A stretch of DNA of 7,742 nt from Desulfuromusa sp. (GTDB lineage: Bacteria; Desulfobacterota; Desulfuromonadia; Desulfuromonadales; Geopsychrobacteraceae), in contig JAGLDI010000188.1 of the NCBI GenBank assembly GCA_023145655.1, positions 1 through 7,742 on the forward strand, given 5' to 3'. The position numbers and the translations under genes were made by a program. Positions 6,046 to 7,742 of this stretch are shown here, piece by piece (within the stretch, counting starts at the first letter, position 1; each line of letters starts with the position of its first letter). The notes under the pieces are model-generated. The model was not told the DNA's origin. It searched no databases and worked only from the letters and a program-made list of their open reading frames with translations.

Positions 6046-7716
6046 CTATCCGGCTGCCAATTTCTGCTGAGATTGAACTTCGAGCAGTTTCTTGAAGACT
6101 ACATCGCGCGGGCCAAACATAGCAACCTGACCACTCTTTAACATCAGAATCTTATCAACACCGGTTAACATACCGGGATTGTGGGAAACGACAATCAAGG
6201 TCGTGCCCAAAGACTTCAACTTCAACCAAGAGTTGAGTAATGCTTTCTCCCCATCATCGTCCAAATTGGAATTAGGTTCATCAAGAACTACCAATTTCGG
6301 CTCACCATAGAGCGCACGAGCTAACCCGATTCGCTGCCGCTGCCCACCAGAGAGGGTGATTCCTCCCTCACCAATACGCGTATCGTAACCCTGCGGAAAA
6401 TTCAGAATCAACTCATGTACATCAGCCAATTCTGCAGCAGCGATAACTTTTTCTGAATCGACCTCATTTAAACGTGCAATGTTTTCTGCCACAGTCGCAG
6501 AAAACAGTTCAATATCTTGGGGAAGGTAACCGATGTAGGGTCCCAGTTTTTCTTGATCCCAGCTATAGATATCTGCACCATCCAACCGCACGGCTCCACC
6601 ACTAGCAGGCCAGATACCAAGTAATAAGCGACAGAGTGTCGATTTACCGGCTCCGGACGGACCAATTAATCCCAGAGATTCACCTGGCTGCAAAGAAAAG
6701 TTGATATCACGCAGGATATAGTTTTTTTTGATCGCAAAGCTAACGTGCTCAGCAGCCAACTGCCCTCTAGGCTCAGGTAAATCCATACTTTCAACGGTAC
6801 CTTCATTGGCAAGCATCTCATTCAAGCGTTTCCAAGCACCCCGCGCCTCAATCATCATCTTCCAAGAACCAATACCCATCTGTACCGGAGCCAAAGCACG
6901 ACCCATGATAATCGATGAGGCAATCATAACCCCTGCAGTCGATTCCCCCTTAAGGGTCAACCAGGCACCGACGCCATAAATAAAAACCTGCATCGATTGC
7001 CGCAACCACCCGGATAAAGACTGAATCAACCCGGAACGACGGCTCGCCTGGGTCTGCAACTTCATAACCGTATCATTAAGATCCTGCCAGCGGTTCGTAA
7101 TCCCTGCGAGCATCCCCATACTGCGCACGGACTGGGCGTTACGCCGTGAGGCTTCGACAAATTTCATCGAGAAGCCATTAACCGTATTTGCAGCATCCAA
7201 GGGCTTACGGCTGATTTTTTCATTGATCAATGCAAGAATAATCAACGTCACAGCTCCAGCTGTTGCAACTAACCCCATTAACGGATGAAGAAAGTATATG
7301 ACCGCGAGAAACAGTGGTGTCCAGGGAATATCAAACAGAGTAAAGATGGCATTGCCACCAAAGAAATTGCGCAGCACATTAACGTCGCGAAGAGTAGCCT
7401 GATCCTGCTGTGTCCCAGTTAATGCTGCCCGCTTGAGTAAATCGTCGAGGACATTTCGACTGAGAGCCTGATCAATCGCAACACCACAACGCACCAGCAA
7501 GCGTGAACGAATAAATTCAAGAAACGACATAATAATCAGGGCGGTTACCGCGGCAAAAGTAAGCACATAGAGAGTAGGCATGCTGTAACTGGAAAGCACC
7601 CGATCATAAATTTGCAGCATATAAATAGGAAATGTCAGCTGCAACAGATTAATAAACATACTAAAAAAGACCCCATACAGTAAATAGGGTCGCCATTCTT
7701 TGAGATATTTCTTCAT
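6046..7716 (-). CDS. Type I secretion system permease/ATPase, PrtD-type ABC transporter
   Basis: This inner-membrane ABC exporter would power one-step export of an unfolded protein from cytoplasm to outside, working with the adaptor and TolC-like channel encoded just downstream. The 556-residue product is a half-transporter. The membrane domain spans about residues 1-290 and includes the PrtD-like stretch FINLLQLTFPIYMLQIYDRV near residues 21-40. The nucleotide-binding domain carries Walker A GPSGAGKST (352-360), the Q-loop YLPQD (397-401), signature LSGGQ (455-459), Walker B VVLDE (476-480) and the H-loop histidine at 512. There is no N-terminal C39 peptidase or C39-like domain, so it fits the PrtD/RsaD/PrsD group rather than HlyB or bacteriocin exporters. 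I chose ATG at 7716 because MKKYLKEW aligns with typical PrtD starts. A TTG at 7725 lies closer to the GGGAG Shine-Dalgarno and would add three residues. All ATPase motifs are intact. Confidence 0.95.
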   Translation of the reverse strand: MKKYLKEWRPYLLYGVFFSMFINLLQLTFPIYMLQIYDRVLSSYSMPTLYVLTFAAVTALIIMSFLEFIRSRLLVRCGVAIDQALSRNVLDDLLKRAALTGTQQDQATLRDVNVLRNFFGGNAIFTLFDIPWTPLFLAVIYFLHPLMGLVATAGAVTLIILALINEKISRKPLDAANTVNGFSMKFVEASRRNAQSVRSMGMLAGITNRWQDLNDTVMKLQTQASRRSGLIQSLSGWLRQSMQVFIYGVGAWLTLKGESTAGVMIASSIIMGRALAPVQMGIGSWKMMIEARGAWKRLNEMLANEGTVESMDLPEPRGQLAAEHVSFAIKKNYILRDINFSLQPGESLGLIGPSGAGKSTLCRLLLGIWPASGGAVRLDGADIYSWDQEKLGPYIGYLPQDIELFSATVAENIARLNEVDSEKVIAAAELADVHELILNFPQGYDTRIGEGGITLSGGQRQRIGLARALYGEPKLVVLDEPNSNLDDDGEKALLNSWLKLKSLGTTLIVVSHNPGMLTGVDKILMLKSGQVAMFGPRDVVFKKLLEVQSQQKLAAG

Positions 7717-7729
7717 TAAAAACAACTAG

Positions 7730-7734
7730 CTCCC
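7730..7734 (-). promoter_or_regulatory. Shine-Dalgarno of the type I ABC transporter gene
   Basis: GGGAG on the minus strand is the clear ribosome-binding site at the right edge. It is 4 nt from a TTG (7725) and 13 nt from the ATG (7716). Neither spacing is ideal, so the start codon stays ambiguous by three residues. Any promoter or preceding gene lies outside the window. Confidence 0.6.
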
Positions 7735-7742
7735 AACATAAA

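Noticed and set aside
6046..7716. Bacteriocin or microcin exporter with peptidase domain
   Set aside because: The protein starts directly with the membrane domain and has no C39 peptidase or C39-like region.

Overview
The window is a compact run of six genes, all read on the minus strand, so the biological order is from high coordinates to low. Together they form an envelope export locus of a Gram-negative bacterium: an outer-membrane TolC-type channel, a periplasmic adaptor and an O-antigen type ABC exporter all need a double membrane. Base composition looks moderate (mid-40s percent GC by eye). The protein style and the dispersed palindrome near the left edge would suit a Desulfuromonadales/Desulfobacterota-like or other proteobacterial genome. 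That taxonomic placement is a weak inference.

Module 1 (7716 to 3237) is a complete type I secretion system: a PrtD-type ABC transporter/ATPase, an HlyD/PrtE-type membrane fusion protein and a TolC-family outer-membrane protein. The gaps are 62 and 11 bp. The ABC protein has no N-terminal peptidase or C39-like extension, so the expected cargo is an RTX/adhesin/protease/S-layer type protein with an uncleaved C-terminal signal. No such cargo gene lies in the window; the sequence stops only 26 bp upstream of the first gene.

Module 2 (3134 to 166) follows a 102-bp gap that holds a plausible sigma70-like promoter. It encodes Wzm (ABC-2 permease), Wzt (ATPase with a C-terminal glycan-recognition domain) and an LpxL/HtrB-like acyltransferase. 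These three genes overlap one another by 11 bp, which indicates tight translational coupling. Wzm and Wzt would flip a finished, lipid-linked polysaccharide (O-antigen or similar) to the periplasm. The acyltransferase looks divergent: its HX4D/E catalytic box reads HFGRPT, with Thr in place of the acid.

The left edge (1-165) has no gene. It holds a roughly 106-bp MITE-like element (48-153) with imperfect terminal inverted repeats around two perfect 8-bp stem-loops. It lies just past the stop of the last gene and may act as its transcription end.

Nothing here is a clearly new system. The most interesting reading is the pairing of a type I protein exporter with a polysaccharide exporter and an atypical acyltransferase. 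This resembles loci where a secreted S-layer protein or glycanase works on, or is anchored by, a surface polysaccharide.
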